Positions 38,901 to 42,663 of a stretch of DNA of 64,000 nt are shown here, in pieces (within the stretch, counting starts at the first letter, position 1; each line of letters opens with the position of its first letter). The stretch spans positions 54,899,063-54,963,062 of the forward strand of contig OX328097.1 of the NCBI GenBank assembly GCA_946811185.2. The letters run 5' to 3'. The notes below the pieces were generated by a model, which did no database searches, was not told the DNA's origin, and saw nothing but the letters and a program-made list of their open reading frames with translations. The stretch comes from Hippopus hippopus. Taxonomy: Eukaryota; Mollusca; Bivalvia; Cardiida; Cardiidae. Both the position numbers and the translations under genes were made by a program.

Positions 38901-39403
38901 AACAGGAGAAAATGCTGGTAACCAGCATTTTCTCCTGTTCCTACTATGTTTTCTGCCCTATCAAAAACTAAAATGCACCATTTGAGCCACATTGAAATTG
39001 TCTGAAACTGCTTTCAATTTGGACAAGACTAAAATTTTTGTCTGGTAAAGGGTGAAACACCCAGAATCTTAGGCACAATGACTTGGAAAAGCGTCCTCAT
39101 ATATGTAAATCCTTTTTGTTTACTTCAGTTGATTCCTGGCTAGAGGGTGACAACAATAAAAATAAGGGTAATGATGGATTACTCGATCAACAATCAGCTG
39201 ATTCAGAAGAAAGAATTTACTCAGGTCGAACTAGTCCAAAAAAACGTTACCATGGAAACACAGCTGACTCTGCAGCCTTGCGTCGTGGTACAAGTGAAAA
39301 CACTTTAGACAGTTTTGATAATGCTTATGCTAGGAAGGCAAATAGTGCAGAGAAATCAAGGAACACTACTGCTGCTGATGATGATGACTTTTTTGATACA
39401 TGA
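17767..39403 (+). CDS. STMND1: Stathmin domain-containing protein 1-like gene (7 exons)
   Basis: Seven exons with GT/AG junctions (17767-17950, 27262-27347, 28609-28692, 29370-29480, 31396-31503, 33123-33198, 39129-39403) join in frame to 924 nt, 307 residues plus stop. The N-terminus MGCGSSQ is a classic N-myristoylation signal (Gly2) with an adjacent Cys3 that could be palmitoylated. Residues 1-61 are polar and Lys/Asn/Ser rich. Residues 63-190 read like a stathmin-like domain: a short strand-like SVAFTVNLD, a PPPPRLQ turn, then a long charged helix (KLTAEELAEKQRLADEKREA and onward) that in stathmins binds tubulin. The C-terminal 91 residues are acidic, Ser/Asn-rich and end DDDDFFDT. Vertebrate STMND1 shares the MGCG start, the PP-x-RL turn and the helix; the assignment is from recall. 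It is likely membrane-anchored and microtubule-related. An acceptor-like ATCAACAG before 17758 suggests an upstream non-coding exon. Confidence 0.8.
17971..18200 (+). repeat. TTAA-MITE, diverged, in STMND1-like intron 1
   Basis: Blocks CGCAGTCCCGAGTTTAAATA, AACATTGTGGGAAAATGAG and ACAATATTTTCTAC are recognisable, but the palindrome is broken and extra sequence separates the arms. Confidence 0.5.
18291..18507 (-). mobile_element. TTAA-MITE
   Basis: The right border is TTGTGTGGTAAAGGG|TTAA (18508-18511). The left terminus is degraded (ACTCCTAACCAAACC). The core has lost part of one arm (GGAAAAAGAAGAAAAGGCTG). Confidence 0.65.
18570..18791 (+). mobile_element. TTAA-MITE, complete
   Basis: TTAA at 18566-18569 and 18792-18795. 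It starts CCCTTTACCAAACAATCCC, has an intact palindrome centred on GCTGGTAACCAGC, and ends TTGTCATTTGGGAAAGAG. Confidence 0.85.
18967..20274 (+). mobile_element. Mariner transposon, degraded, in STMND1-like intron 1
   Basis: 1308 bp between TA dinucleotides (18965-18966 and 20275-20276). About 30-bp terminal inverted repeats begin CGTGAGGTGATCAGAAAGAA on the left and CGAGGGGTGATCAGAAAGAA on the inverted right end. The transposase is broken (next entry). The TIRs differ from those of the mariner at 11155, so these are two separate families. Confidence 0.93.
19157..20202 (+). pseudogene. Mariner DD34D transposase pseudogene
   Basis: The first open frame (MSDDVLFEQRVIIKFY) covers the paired helix-turn-helix region (KTSICKWIGRFREGR, then RRVTVREIADTF) and the first half of the catalytic domain. 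The expected TGDE first aspartate is replaced by Tyr in VTCYETWVHFYEPE. After NLIQAI a frameshift and TGA at 19856-19858 break it. The second frame resumes with HQDNAPAH and YSPDLAPCDFWLF, whose aspartates are 34 residues apart, the mariner DD34D signature, and ends at 20202. The frameshift plus the lost catalytic aspartate mean it is inactive. Confidence 0.92.
20283..20500 (+). mobile_element. TTAA-MITE abutting the mariner
   Basis: The left TTAA is at 20279-20282, only 2 bp from the mariner TA duplication. It contains AATCCCAAGCTTTGACAAAC and an intact palindrome around GCTGGTAACCAGC. The right border decayed to ATAA. Confidence 0.75.
20728..20918 (+). mobile_element. TTAA-MITE
   Basis: The left border is TCAACCCCTTACC and the right TTAA lies at 20919-20922. 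The CAATCCC block has been lost. The palindrome is centred on GCTGATAATCAGC. Confidence 0.65.
20925..21113 (+). repeat. TTAA-MITE, diverged
   Basis: Core remnant GCTTATCTCCAGCATTTTCT; the right end is TTTTGTCTGGTAAAGAG before TTAA (21114-21117). Confidence 0.55.
21297..21522 (-). mobile_element. TTAA-MITE sharing a TTAA with its neighbour
   Basis: It starts with a degraded terminus, then ACAATAAAATTTTAGAC, and ends GATAAAGGA|TTAA. The TTAA at 21523-21526 is also the left border of the next copy. Confidence 0.6.
21527..21744 (+). mobile_element. TTAA-MITE
   Basis: It starts CGCTTCACCACACAATCCC. The palindrome is centred on GCTAGTAACCAGC and the far end is TATATGGTAAAAAG. The right border decayed to TTAT. 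Confidence 0.7.
21796..22016 (-). mobile_element. TTAA-MITE, complete
   Basis: TTAA at 21792-21795 and 22017-22020. It starts CCCTTTACCAAACGACAAG and has a near-intact palindrome with a GGTTACC centre. The right TTAA is shared with the fragment that follows. Confidence 0.82.
22021..22140 (+). repeat. TTAA-MITE, internally deleted
   Basis: It starts TCCTTTACCAAACAATCAAG. The core is reduced (GGAAAAGAAGAAAACCAGC) and most of the second arm is missing. Confidence 0.55.
22150..22368 (-). mobile_element. TTAA-MITE, complete
   Basis: TTAA at 22146-22149 and 22369-22372. It starts CTCTTTACCAAACGACAAC, has a perfect palindrome with a GGTTACC centre, and ends GATTGTGTGGCAAAGAG. Confidence 0.85.
22373..23086. 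other. Intron 1 sequence without clear features
   Basis: Between MITE copies, around 22500-22900, ACTTGACCAGGATATATTTG and similar words loosely recall the tandem units of the Helentron-like elements at 57280 and 62919. It may be a decayed relative. No exon seen. Confidence 0.35.
23091..23294 (+). mobile_element. TTAA-MITE, core deleted
   Basis: TTAA lies at 23087-23090. It starts CTATTTACCAATCAATCCC. The palindrome lost its centre (GGAGAAAACCAGCATTTTC) and the right border decayed. Confidence 0.65.
23437..23672 (-). repeat. TTAA-MITE, diverged borders
   Basis: The first arm contains AACAAAATTTTATATCTACC, the core is centred on GCTGGATACCAGC, and the end is GTGCTTGTTTGGTAAAGGGG. Confidence 0.6.
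23691..23879. mobile_element. AGATCAGACTGCAC-family MITE, complete
   Basis: It lies between TTAA at 23687-23690 and 23880-23883, with termini CCCTGAAAGC and TTCTTTAAGGG. The core GTAGATCAAGATCAGACTGC pairs partly with CTTGATCTACACAG. Confidence 0.7.
24009..24237 (-). mobile_element. tRNA-SINE body, 5'-truncated
   Basis: Flanked by the 10-bp duplication AATGAAAATT (23999-24008 and 24238-24247). The body matches the SINE at 29867 (CACAATATTCTGTCCAGGC; CAATGACTATCATCAGTCC), but the tRNA-like head is missing. That is typical of 5'-truncated retrotransposition. Confidence 0.8.
24375..24580. repeat. TTAA-MITE, rearranged
   Basis: It contains two copies of the Q-side arm in the same direction (CCCTTTCAAGAACAAGCCTG and GTCTCAAGAACAAATTCC) separated by a half core (TTGGTTACCAGCATTTTATC). 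It is probably a recombinant or nested remnant. Confidence 0.45.
24585..24805 (-). mobile_element. TTAA-MITE, complete
   Basis: TTAA at 24581-24584 and 24806-24809. It starts CTCTTTACCAAAAGACATAA, has a perfect palindrome with a GGTTACC centre, and ends GATTGTTTGGTATAGGA. Confidence 0.85.
24872..25091 (-). mobile_element. TTAA-MITE, complete
   Basis: TTAA at 24868-24871 and 25092-25095. The palindrome carries a paired change on both arms (GGTGAAAATG ... CATTTTCACC), which keeps it symmetric. Confidence 0.82.
25371..25593 (+). repeat. Tandem duplication, 110-bp unit x2
   Basis: Two adjacent units (from 25371 and 25481) begin ACTTTTCCCTTGCTATCTTA and contain ATATTGCGCATCATGATATT. Only a few substitutions separate them, so the duplication is fairly recent. 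No coding sense. Confidence 0.9.
25710..25755 (+). repeat. TTAA-MITE half-core fragment
   Basis: CAAAACAATGTGGGAAAAGG continuing to AATGCTGGTGACC; only one palindrome arm is left. Confidence 0.55.
26137..26530 (-). mobile_element. TTAA-MITE with a second copy nested inside
   Basis: An outer copy (CCCTTACCACTTTACAAG... then TTAAATGCGAC) is interrupted by an inner copy and resumes as GGAAGAAACATTGAGGGAAA, then GAAAATGCTGATCACTAG. The outer copy is the older of the two. Confidence 0.65.
26222..26442 (-). mobile_element. TTAA-MITE, inner nested copy
   Basis: The left TTAA is at 26218-26221 and the right border is TTAT. It starts CTCTTTACCAAATGACAAA and ends GGGATTGTGTGGTAAACGG. The palindrome is partly eroded (ATGCATGTTACAAGTAC). 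Confidence 0.72.
26700..26719 (+). repeat. Short perfect hairpin
   Basis: GGTATTCCCCGCAGGGAATAC: an 8-bp stem with a CGCA loop, isolated in AT-rich sequence. Function unknown. Confidence 0.45.
27262..27347 (+). CDS. STMND1: STMND1-like exon 2 (residues 62-90)
   Basis: The acceptor is TTTCATTTCAG. It encodes VPKSVAFTVNLDGH, then ENKLIGPPPPRLQ, and ends at ACAG|GTAAGA (phase 0). This is the start of the stathmin-like domain. Confidence 0.88.
27524..27718 (+). mobile_element. TTAA-MITE, core deleted
   Basis: It starts CTCTTTTCCAAACAGTCTC; the core is shortened (GCTGGTAAGCAGCAGAAAAT) and it ends TTTTGTTGTGTGGTAAAGC. Confidence 0.6.
27799..28019 (+). mobile_element. TTAA-MITE, complete
   Basis: The left border decayed to TTGA; the right TTAA lies at 28020-28023. 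It starts CTCTTTACCACACAATCCC, has a palindrome with a GGCAACC centre, and ends TTTGTCGTTTGGTAAAGAG. Confidence 0.82.
28148..28446 (+). repeat. Two broken TTAA-MITE relics
   Basis: 28148-28340 keeps only scattered blocks. 28345-28445 keeps CCGTTTACTATACAATCGC and the first palindrome arm, then stops after AAAATGCTGATAGC. Confidence 0.4.
28609..28692 (+). CDS. STMND1: STMND1-like exon 3 (residues 91-118)
   Basis: The acceptor is TTCCCCTTTCAG. It encodes RLDPLNLPKLTAEELAEKQR and LADEKREA, the start of the long helix, and ends GCA|GTGAGT. Both ends are in phase 0. Confidence 0.9.
28728..28946 (-). repeat. TTAA-MITE, diverged, in intron 3
   Basis: ATCAGAAAACAAAATTTTAG at the left, core around ATGGTTATCCATATTC, and end GATTGTGTGGAAAAAGGG. 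It starts about 35 nt after exon 3. Confidence 0.6.
28954..29098. repeat. AGATCAGACTGCAC-family MITE, short
   Basis: It lies between TTAA at 28950-28953 and 29099-29102. The core is AAGAATCAGACTGCACAG with CTTTGATCAACACTGTCTGC. The right TTAA is shared with the next TTAA-MITE. Confidence 0.55.
29103..29324 (-). mobile_element. TTAA-MITE in intron 3
   Basis: TTAA at 29099-29102 and 29325-29328. It starts CCCTTTCTCAAATTTTAGAC. The palindrome has a GGTTACC centre with one altered arm (CAGCAGTTTCTCATTTTCCC). It ends about 40 nt before exon 4. Confidence 0.78.
29370..29480 (+). CDS. STMND1: STMND1-like exon 4 (residues 119-155)
   Basis: The acceptor is TTGTTCTTTTTAG. The helix contains SYSRKSSRRR, a basic Ser-rich patch suited to PKA/PKC-type phosphorylation (as regulates stathmins), followed by QILEAQRFDAQQQQLEKEQK. 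The donor is AAG|GTAATT. Confidence 0.9.
29521..29716. mobile_element. AGATCAGACTGCAC-family MITE, complete, in intron 4
   Basis: Between TTAA at 29517-29520 and 29717-29720. The left terminus is CCCTTAAGCTGCTAAGCG and the core is AGATCAGACTGCACAGACTG followed by TGCAATCTGATCTTGG. It contains ATGAAAGTTTCATTTAATTT. It starts about 37 nt after exon 4. Confidence 0.75.
29820..30423. repeat. TTAA-MITE split by a SINE
   Basis: Outer pieces 29820-29866 and 30183-30423 join across the SINE at its target duplication. Right border AAAAAG|TTAA (30424-30427). Both ends carry the Q-type arm, a symmetric variant. Confidence 0.6.
29867..30182 (-). mobile_element. tRNA-derived SINE, full length
   Basis: A 316-bp element flanked by the 14-bp duplication TCCAAACTGAAAGC (29853-29866 and 30183-30196). 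On the minus strand the head starts near 30180 with CAAGCCCCAGTAGCGCATTC (A-box region) and has GGTTTGATCCCCGGCTC (B box). A body follows and the tail is A-rich. It belongs to the same family as 10383 and 24009. Confidence 0.9.
30516..30737 (+). mobile_element. TTAA-MITE, complete
   Basis: TTAA at 30512-30515 and 30738-30741. It contains CCACACAGTCCCGAGTTTTA and a palindrome in which both arms carry matched changes (GAAGAAAATG ... CATTTTCTTC). Confidence 0.82.
30742..30915 (-). mobile_element. TTAA-MITE, shortened, sharing a TTAA
   Basis: The left TTAA (30738-30741) is the right border of the preceding copy and the right TTAA lies at 30916-30919. The left terminus is lost and the core centre is altered (CTAGTTACTGG). 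Confidence 0.65.
30920..31170. repeat. AGATCAGACTGCAC-family relic
   Basis: It starts at the same TTAA as the previous copy. GCAGATCGAAGATCAGACGG pairs with GCAGCCTGATCTTGAT. A second, partial core lies near 31140 (GTGCAGTCCATGCAGCC). Confidence 0.5.
31203..31350. repeat. Third repeat family fragment
   Basis: TCTGCATGTCATAGGGCTG, TTTCAGTCAGCTGTTAGCC, and ACTTGCTTGGTATAATGCAT match half of the copy at 41488. Confidence 0.5.
31396..31503 (+). CDS. STMND1: STMND1-like exon 5 (residues 156-191)
   Basis: The acceptor is TTATATACAG. It encodes LHESLESAGQSREARLRDIQ and ERQRIRQERANRARER, a strongly charged Arg/Glu helix. The donor is AGG|GTAAAT. Phase 0 at both ends. Confidence 0.9.
31611..31769 (+). 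mobile_element. TTAA-MITE, truncated by the next insertion
   Basis: TTAA lies at 31607-31610. The P arm and core are present (GCTGGTAATCCAGAATTTTC). The Q arm stops at CATTTGAACCATAC, where the next copy begins at a TTAA. Confidence 0.65.
31774..31991 (+). mobile_element. TTAA-MITE, complete
   Basis: TTAA at 31770-31773 and 31992-31995. It starts CCCCTTACCACTCAATCCCG, has a near-intact palindrome with a GGTAACC centre, and ends TTTGTCGTGTGGTAAAGAG. The right TTAA is shared with an AGATCAGACTGCAC-family copy. Confidence 0.82.
31996..32201. mobile_element. AGATCAGACTGCAC-family MITE
   Basis: Between TTAA at 31992-31995 (shared) and 32202-32205. It ends AACCCTTTAAGGG. The core is AGATTAGACTGCACATTTTT with GCAGTCCAATCTTAATC. 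Confidence 0.68.
32268..32484 (+). mobile_element. Foldback MITE, unique
   Basis: The left end (AGGATAGGGTAACCTAATGG) and right end (CCATTAGGGTGCCCTATCTT) are inverted repeats. Inner arms also pair: ATCCATAATCGATTGG with GCATCGATTATGGATTAC, and TTTGGCTAAGACT with GAGTCTTAGCCGAAT. Nearly the whole 215-bp unit can fold on itself. I see no second copy in the window. Confidence 0.75.
32624..32843 (+). mobile_element. TTAA-MITE
   Basis: The left border is TTAG and the right TTAA lies at 32844-32847. It starts CCCTTTACTGCACAAAGG; the core is GCTGGTAACCAGC with slightly uneven arms. Confidence 0.75.
32868..33098 (-). repeat. TTAA-MITE, diverged, just before exon 6
   Basis: CCCTTTACTAAACACAAATT at the left. 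The first core arm is duplicated (GAAAAGGAGAAAATGTTGG, then GAAAAGGGGAAAATGCTGG). It ends about 24 nt from exon 6. Confidence 0.6.
33123..33198 (+). CDS. STMND1: STMND1-like exon 6 (residues 192-216)
   Basis: The acceptor is TTGTTCTTTTTTAG. It encodes VKKLNQLDQDVDLDVEKDDD and YNADD, the acidic end of the helix. The donor is GATG|GTAAGT (phase 1), matching the phase of exon 7. Confidence 0.88.
33340..33562 (-). repeat. TTAA-MITE, diverged, in intron 6
   Basis: ACTTTTTACAAGACCACAAA at the left; the core is reduced to GTGATGGTTACCAG; it ends GACTGTTTTGTAAAGGG. Confidence 0.55.
33878..34099 (+). mobile_element. TTAA-MITE, complete
   Basis: TTAA at 33874-33877 and 34100-34103. It starts CCCTTTCCAAAACAATCCCG, the palindrome has a GGTAACC centre, and it ends TTTTGTCGTCTTGTAAAGAG. 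Confidence 0.83.
34104..34812. other. Intron 6 sequence, unannotated
   Basis: Weak MITE-like words occur near 34360-34620 (GACGAGTCTAATTTTTTGCT) but there is no intact element and no exon signal. Confidence 0.35.
34817..35035 (-). mobile_element. TTAA-MITE
   Basis: The left TTAA is at 34813-34816 and the right border is TTGA. The palindrome carries matched changes on both arms (ACATTTTGGG ... CCCAAAATGT) and a GGTAATC centre. A further half copy follows at 35041-35128. Confidence 0.78.
35564..35783 (-). mobile_element. TTAA-MITE, reference copy
   Basis: 220 bp between TTAA at 35560-35563 and 35784-35787, with termini CCCTTTACCACACGACC and GTGTGGTAAAGGG. The central palindrome has 33-nt arms (GAAAACATTGTGGGAAAAGG...) around a single unpaired T (GGTTACC). 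It differs from the copy at 55249 at only four positions. TTAA target and CCC-starting termini match piggyBac-type non-autonomous elements, by inference. Confidence 0.9.
35829..36040 (+). mobile_element. TTAA-MITE, diverged
   Basis: The left TTAA lies at 35825-35828. It starts CCTGTGCCAAACAATCC; the core is eroded (GTGCTGATAACAAGCC). A loose second-arm fragment lies at 36140-36215. Confidence 0.6.
36220..36640. other. Intron 6 sequence, unannotated
   Basis: AT-rich; no element or exon recognised. Confidence 0.4.
36642..36847 (+). repeat. TTAA-MITE, second core arm lost
   Basis: ACCTTTACCACACAATCCC at the left; GCTGGTAATCAGCAC then jumps to the Q arm, ending TTTTGTTGGCTTGTAAAG. Confidence 0.6.
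37030..37135. repeat. AGATCAGACTGCAC-family core relic
   Basis: GACAGTGCAGATCACTAATC, GTGCAGCCCAATCTTGATC and TACACTGTC remain. Confidence 0.45.
37453..37672 (-). repeat. TTAA-MITE, diverged
   Basis: It keeps CCAGATGACAGTATTTTAG, AATGGTTATCAGCATTTAC, CTTCCTCAGGGTCTTTAAAA and an end GATTTTTTGGTATGCG. Confidence 0.55.
37906..38155. mobile_element. Third repeat family copy
   Basis: TGCATTATACCAAGCAAATA, CCTTTGACATGCAGAAAATT, the hairpin AACCTGCAGACTGTGCAGGC, and CTTTTCACAGAGCTTGGCTC follow the same order as the copy at 41488. Confidence 0.6.
38250..38428 (-). repeat. TTAA-MITE, core lost
   Basis: CCCTTTACCAAACTACAAG at the left; only traces of the core remain (CAATTGTTGGAAGAGGATG). Confidence 0.5.
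38620..38785. repeat. Third repeat family fragment
   Basis: GGCCTTAATGCATCTCGG, CATGATACCAAGCAAGTC, and TCCTTGGACATGCAGAAAAT match the family; the GC-rich hairpin end is missing. Confidence 0.55.
38880..39053 (+). mobile_element. TTAA-MITE, left arm lost, before exon 7
   Basis: The palindrome is perfect with matched changes on both arms (GTAGGAACAGGAG ... CTCCTGTTCCTAC). The Q arm ends TTTTTGTCTGGTAAAGGG. It lies 76 nt upstream of exon 7. Confidence 0.7.
39129..39403 (+). CDS. STMND1: STMND1-like exon 7 (residues 217-307)
   Basis: The acceptor is TTTGTTTACTTCAG. It encodes VDSWLEGDNNKNKG, a Ser/Arg stretch with RTSPKKR, and the acidic end ADDDDFFDT before TGA. No AATAAA lies between the stop and the TTAA-MITE at 39553, so that hairpin may fall in the 3' UTR. 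Confidence 0.88.
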
Positions 39404-39552
39404 TGGAACAGTGTGGATTTGATTATTAGAGGAAATATTTTTATCGTCAAGATAAAATGCAGAGTGTAATAATATCTGTGTTACAACCCTATACACCATA
39501 GCAGTGAATGATCTATGAAAATTTTGAGGGAAAAAAGAGTCAAATTGCTCAA

Positions 39553-39772
39553 CTCTTTACCACACAATCCCGACTTTTAACGACCCTGAGAAAGAAAGCT
39601 TTTGAAAACATTGTGGGAAAAGGAGAAAATGCTGGTAACCAGCATTTTCTCCTTTTCCCAGAATGTTTTCTATCCTTCCCAAAACAATTTTTAATTTTTC
39701 ACTCACATTCATCTGTTGTCTGCAGATGCTTTCAATTTTGACAAGTCTAAAATTTTGTCATGTGGTAAAGAG
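39553..39772 (+). mobile_element. TTAA-MITE, complete, just after the STMND1-like stop
   Basis: The left border is TCAA and the right TTAA lies at 39773-39776. It starts CTCTTTACCACACAATCCCG; the palindrome is nearly perfect with a GGTAACC centre. It begins 149 nt after the stop codon. Confidence 0.82.
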
Positions 39773-39776
39773 TTAA

Positions 39777-40297
39777 ACAAGAAATGGCTCCTTTTCCCTC
39801 AAAGTTTTCTATGTCAATCCGCAATTGCATTCAATATGGAGGAGTCTAAGATATTGTTGCCTGTTAAAGGGTGCTATAAAAGTTGTCAGCTGCAAAATTT
39901 TTTCAGGCCTTAGTGAGTTAAGTCTTTACCAAATGATAATATGTCCAAATTGAAAGCATTTCCAGACCACAAATGCAATGAGGCACACAGGATGGATCAG
40001 AAAGAGTGGGTTACCAGCATTTCTTCTTTTACCACAATGTTTTCAGAAGCTGTCTTGCACAGGATCAGTAAAACTCAGGGTTGTATAATAAACCAAATGA
40101 TATAATTTGAGACTCATATGAACTGAAAGAAATTGCAGACAACAAATTCATTGTAGCTGAAAAGATGATTTTTATCTTTGAAATGGTAGACATTATTTTG
40201 AAATAGGAGAAAGTACTGGTAGCCCCAATTTTCTTTTTTTCCACAATGTTTTCAAAAGCCTCAGGGTCGTTAACACATGACTACTGTTTGGTAAAGA
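39777..40297 (-). repeat. Broken TTAA-MITE relics
   Basis: Pieces at 39777-39880, 39921-40090 (GTCTTTACCAAATGATAATA; GGGTTACCAGCATTTCTTC) and 40092-40297 (ending TGTTTGGTAAAGAG). All have eroded cores. Confidence 0.5.
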
Positions 40298-40357
40298 GTT
40301 AGCCAGTATGTTTTAATTATCACATGTTTCAAGATGTTCATTAAGCCTACTCATGTT

Positions 40358-40530
40358 AACCTGTAAAGCGCCGAATAAACCCAATGGATGTTTTCAGTTT
40401 AGGAATGAGACCCTTGTAATTTCCATGTCAGGGTTGCTTTTGTATAGAATGTCTCTGCAAAATGAGCAGCATAGATCAAAGATCAGACCACATGTTCTTT
40501 GCAGTCCGATCTTGATCTATACCGACAGCA
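40358..40530. repeat. AGATCAGACTGCAC-family MITE
   Basis: Starts after TTAA near 40357 (CCTGTAAAGCGCCG). The core is CATAGATCAAAGATCAGACC with GCAGTCCGATCTTGATC and TATACCGAC. Confidence 0.5.
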
Positions 40531-40660
40531 CAATAGACTAAATTCGAGATAAAACGCATTGGTTAAATACAAAATTAATTTTGATCCTGTACTTTAATGC
40601 ATTTTTAGGTCAAACTTCATGATATCTGCAAATGGGTATGTAATTTTGGAGATACATGTA

Positions 40661-40922
40661 CACTCGGCGTCAATGAAAAGTCACCAGGTACTAAAGTTGA
40701 ATAATTTTCACCTTGCCACAAGAGAGAAATTTCCAGTTATGTTGAACGTTATTATACTCATTTCCCGACCCGTATCTGATAAATTTCACGTGCTTGCACA
40801 TCTGAGTAGTCCATCTTTATTTGCACGCGCAAAAATGAATTCTAATCAATTTTCTGAAGGCAAACTATTCAAGGTTCACTTTCTTTTCGTCTCTTACCTG
40901 GTGACTTTTCATTAACGCTGAG
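40661..40922 (+). mobile_element. TA-flanked MITE (Tc1/mariner-type ends)
   Basis: 262 bp between TA at 40659-40660 and 40923-40924. Its inverted repeats start CACTCGGCGTCAATGAAAAG on the left and CTCAGCGTTAATGAAAAGTC on the inverted right end, extending through TCACCAGGTA. An open frame covering it is a by-product. No transposase. Confidence 0.78.
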
Positions 40923-41052
40923 TATGTATTTTTTTTTGTATTTATTACCCTACTATAATTATATTCACAGAGTTTTCATAGATGTAAAATATTTTGTTAT
41001 GTTTTCTATATTTGAGTTTATATATAAGTTTATATATGTTATGAAAATTTAA

Positions 41053-41498
41053 GCTATGCAGTGGGAAAAGGGGGTTTGACGCATCTCAGTGATGCATCAT
41101 ACCAACCTAGTCATCACATAAGTATGGACCCATAAAATCCATCGTGTCTAACAACTGGCTGAGTCCTGAGGTAGAATGATCCTATGACATGCAGAAATTT
41201 TACCCAACGCAGGCTAATCTTTATCAAAACTTTTTGTAGATGCATTATCTCTTTATTAAGTGACAAAATCTTAGACTAGTCTAACTTGAAAACATTTGCA
41301 GACAACAAAATAAATGAGACTCAAAGGGTGAAATTTGTTTCAGGGAGGGTAGAAAACATTGTGGGAAAAGAAAATGCTGGTTACCAGCATTTTCTCCTTT
41401 TCCCACAATGTTTTCAAACGCTTTCTTTCTCAAGTTTCCTATAAGGAGGGATTGTGTGGTGAAGGGGTAAGCTCCTTTTTCACAGAGTATGGCTCATG
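41053..41498. mobile_element. Third repeat family copy split by a TTAA-MITE
   Basis: Left part: GTGGGAAAAGGGGGTTTGAC, GATGCATCATACC, CTATGACATGCAG, up to AGATGCATTA. After the MITE it resumes CTCCTTTTTCACAGAGTATG. The inserted MITE used the TTAA of the ATGCATTAA block. Confidence 0.65.
41251..41468 (-). mobile_element. TTAA-MITE nested in third-family repeat
   Basis: CTCTTTATTAAGTGACAAAA at the left; the core arm is shortened by 6 nt on one side (GGGAAAAGAAAATGCTGG); it ends GATTGTGTGGTGAAGGGG. Confidence 0.7.
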
Positions 41499-41758
41499 AA
41501 CCATGCTATGGCAAAAGGGGGCTTAATGCATCTCTGTGATCCATGATACCAAGCAAGTCATTACATAATTATGGATTCATAAAATCTATTTTGTCTAACA
41601 ACTGACTGAATCATGAGATTCCCTGATCCTTGGACATGCAAACAATTGACTAATAGCGAAAAGTTTCAGCCAGAGGTCAGCCTGTGCGGACTGGGCGGGC
41701 TGACCTGGGTCAATACTTTTCGCAAATGCATAAGCCTCCTTTTCACAGAGTATGGTTC
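41488..41758. mobile_element. Third repeat family, best-preserved copy
   Basis: Ends AACCATGCTATGGCAAAAGG and CTTTTCACAGAGTATGGTTC are inverted. Inside are TTAATGCATCTCTGTGATCC, TCATTACATAATTATGG, and the hairpin GGTCAGCCTGTGCGG/GGGCGGGCTGACC. It directly abuts the copy at 41053-41498. Confidence 0.65.
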
Positions 41759-42094
41759 ATACATATGTCTATTACTGTGAGGACACTAATGTTCATTAAT
41801 CCATTGCCATTGAGTGATGAGTGATAACCTATTATTGAATGAATAGGGCTTGTTTTTCCAGTTATGAAATTTTGAAAGACTTTTACCTTAATATCATTGC
41901 TGGAAAATAAGATATTGCTTGTAACAAACAATTTCTTACTCGGCTACTTTGGCAGAGGAAAAGTTACTTGTAAAGAGAAATTTCTTCGTTTGCTATACTG
42001 TTTTCAAAAGTTGTCCCATAGAGGGAATAAGTTAATATTCATTCTGAGAAGAATTCCGTCCATTAGCATTACTATCAGTATTTTATAAGTTTAA

Positions 42095-42306
42095 CCCTTT
42101 ACCAAACAATCCCTTATTTTGACCACCCTGTAGAAGTCTATTGAAAACACTGTGGAAAAAGGAGGAAATGCTGGTAATCAGCATTTTCTCATTTCCCCAC
42201 AATGTTTTCTTTCCTTCCAAAATCAAATTTCCATTTTTGAGTCGCATTTATTTTGTCCTCTGCAAATGCTACACATTTGGACAAGTCTAAAAAATTTGTT
42301 GTTTGG
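42095..42306 (+). mobile_element. TTAA-MITE, right terminus clipped
   Basis: TTAA at 42091-42094. It starts CCCTTTACCAAACAATCCC and ends AATTTGTTGTTTGG directly at TTAA 42307-42310, missing its last 7 nt. That TTAA is shared with the next copy. Confidence 0.8.
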
Positions 42307-42310
42307 TTAA

Positions 42311-42530
42311 CCCTTTACCAGACGACAAAATTTTAGCCCATCCAAATTGAAAGCATTTGCAGATGACAATTTTAATGTGGCTCAAATGGTGCAATTGCTA
42401 GTTGATAGGGTAGAAAACATTGTGGGAAAAGGAGAAAATGCTGGTTACCAGCATTTTCTCCTTTTCCCACAATGTTTTCAAAAGGCCTCTTTCCAAAGGT
42501 CGTCAAAAGTCGTCATTGTGTGGTAAAGGG
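42311..42530 (-). mobile_element. TTAA-MITE, complete
   Basis: TTAA at 42307-42310 and 42531-42534. It starts CCCTTTACCAGACGACAAAA, has a perfect palindrome with a GGTTACC centre, and ends CATTGTGTGGTAAAGGG. Its right arm shares the GTCAAAAGTCGTCATTGTG block with the copies at 35564 and 55249. Confidence 0.87.
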
Positions 42531-42663
42531 TTAAGAGTTGATAAAGTCACACTCTATTTTTTCCCAATTTTTAAGCAAATAAAGAATGAAAATTATAAGG
42601 TTTGTTTTGTATATAAGTCTGTCCCTTTATCCTTTGGGCTCAATGAGTCTGATAGTCTTTGAC

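Noticed and set aside
40619..40915. 98-codon open frame
   Set aside because: It is almost entirely inside the TA-flanked MITE, including both inverted repeats.
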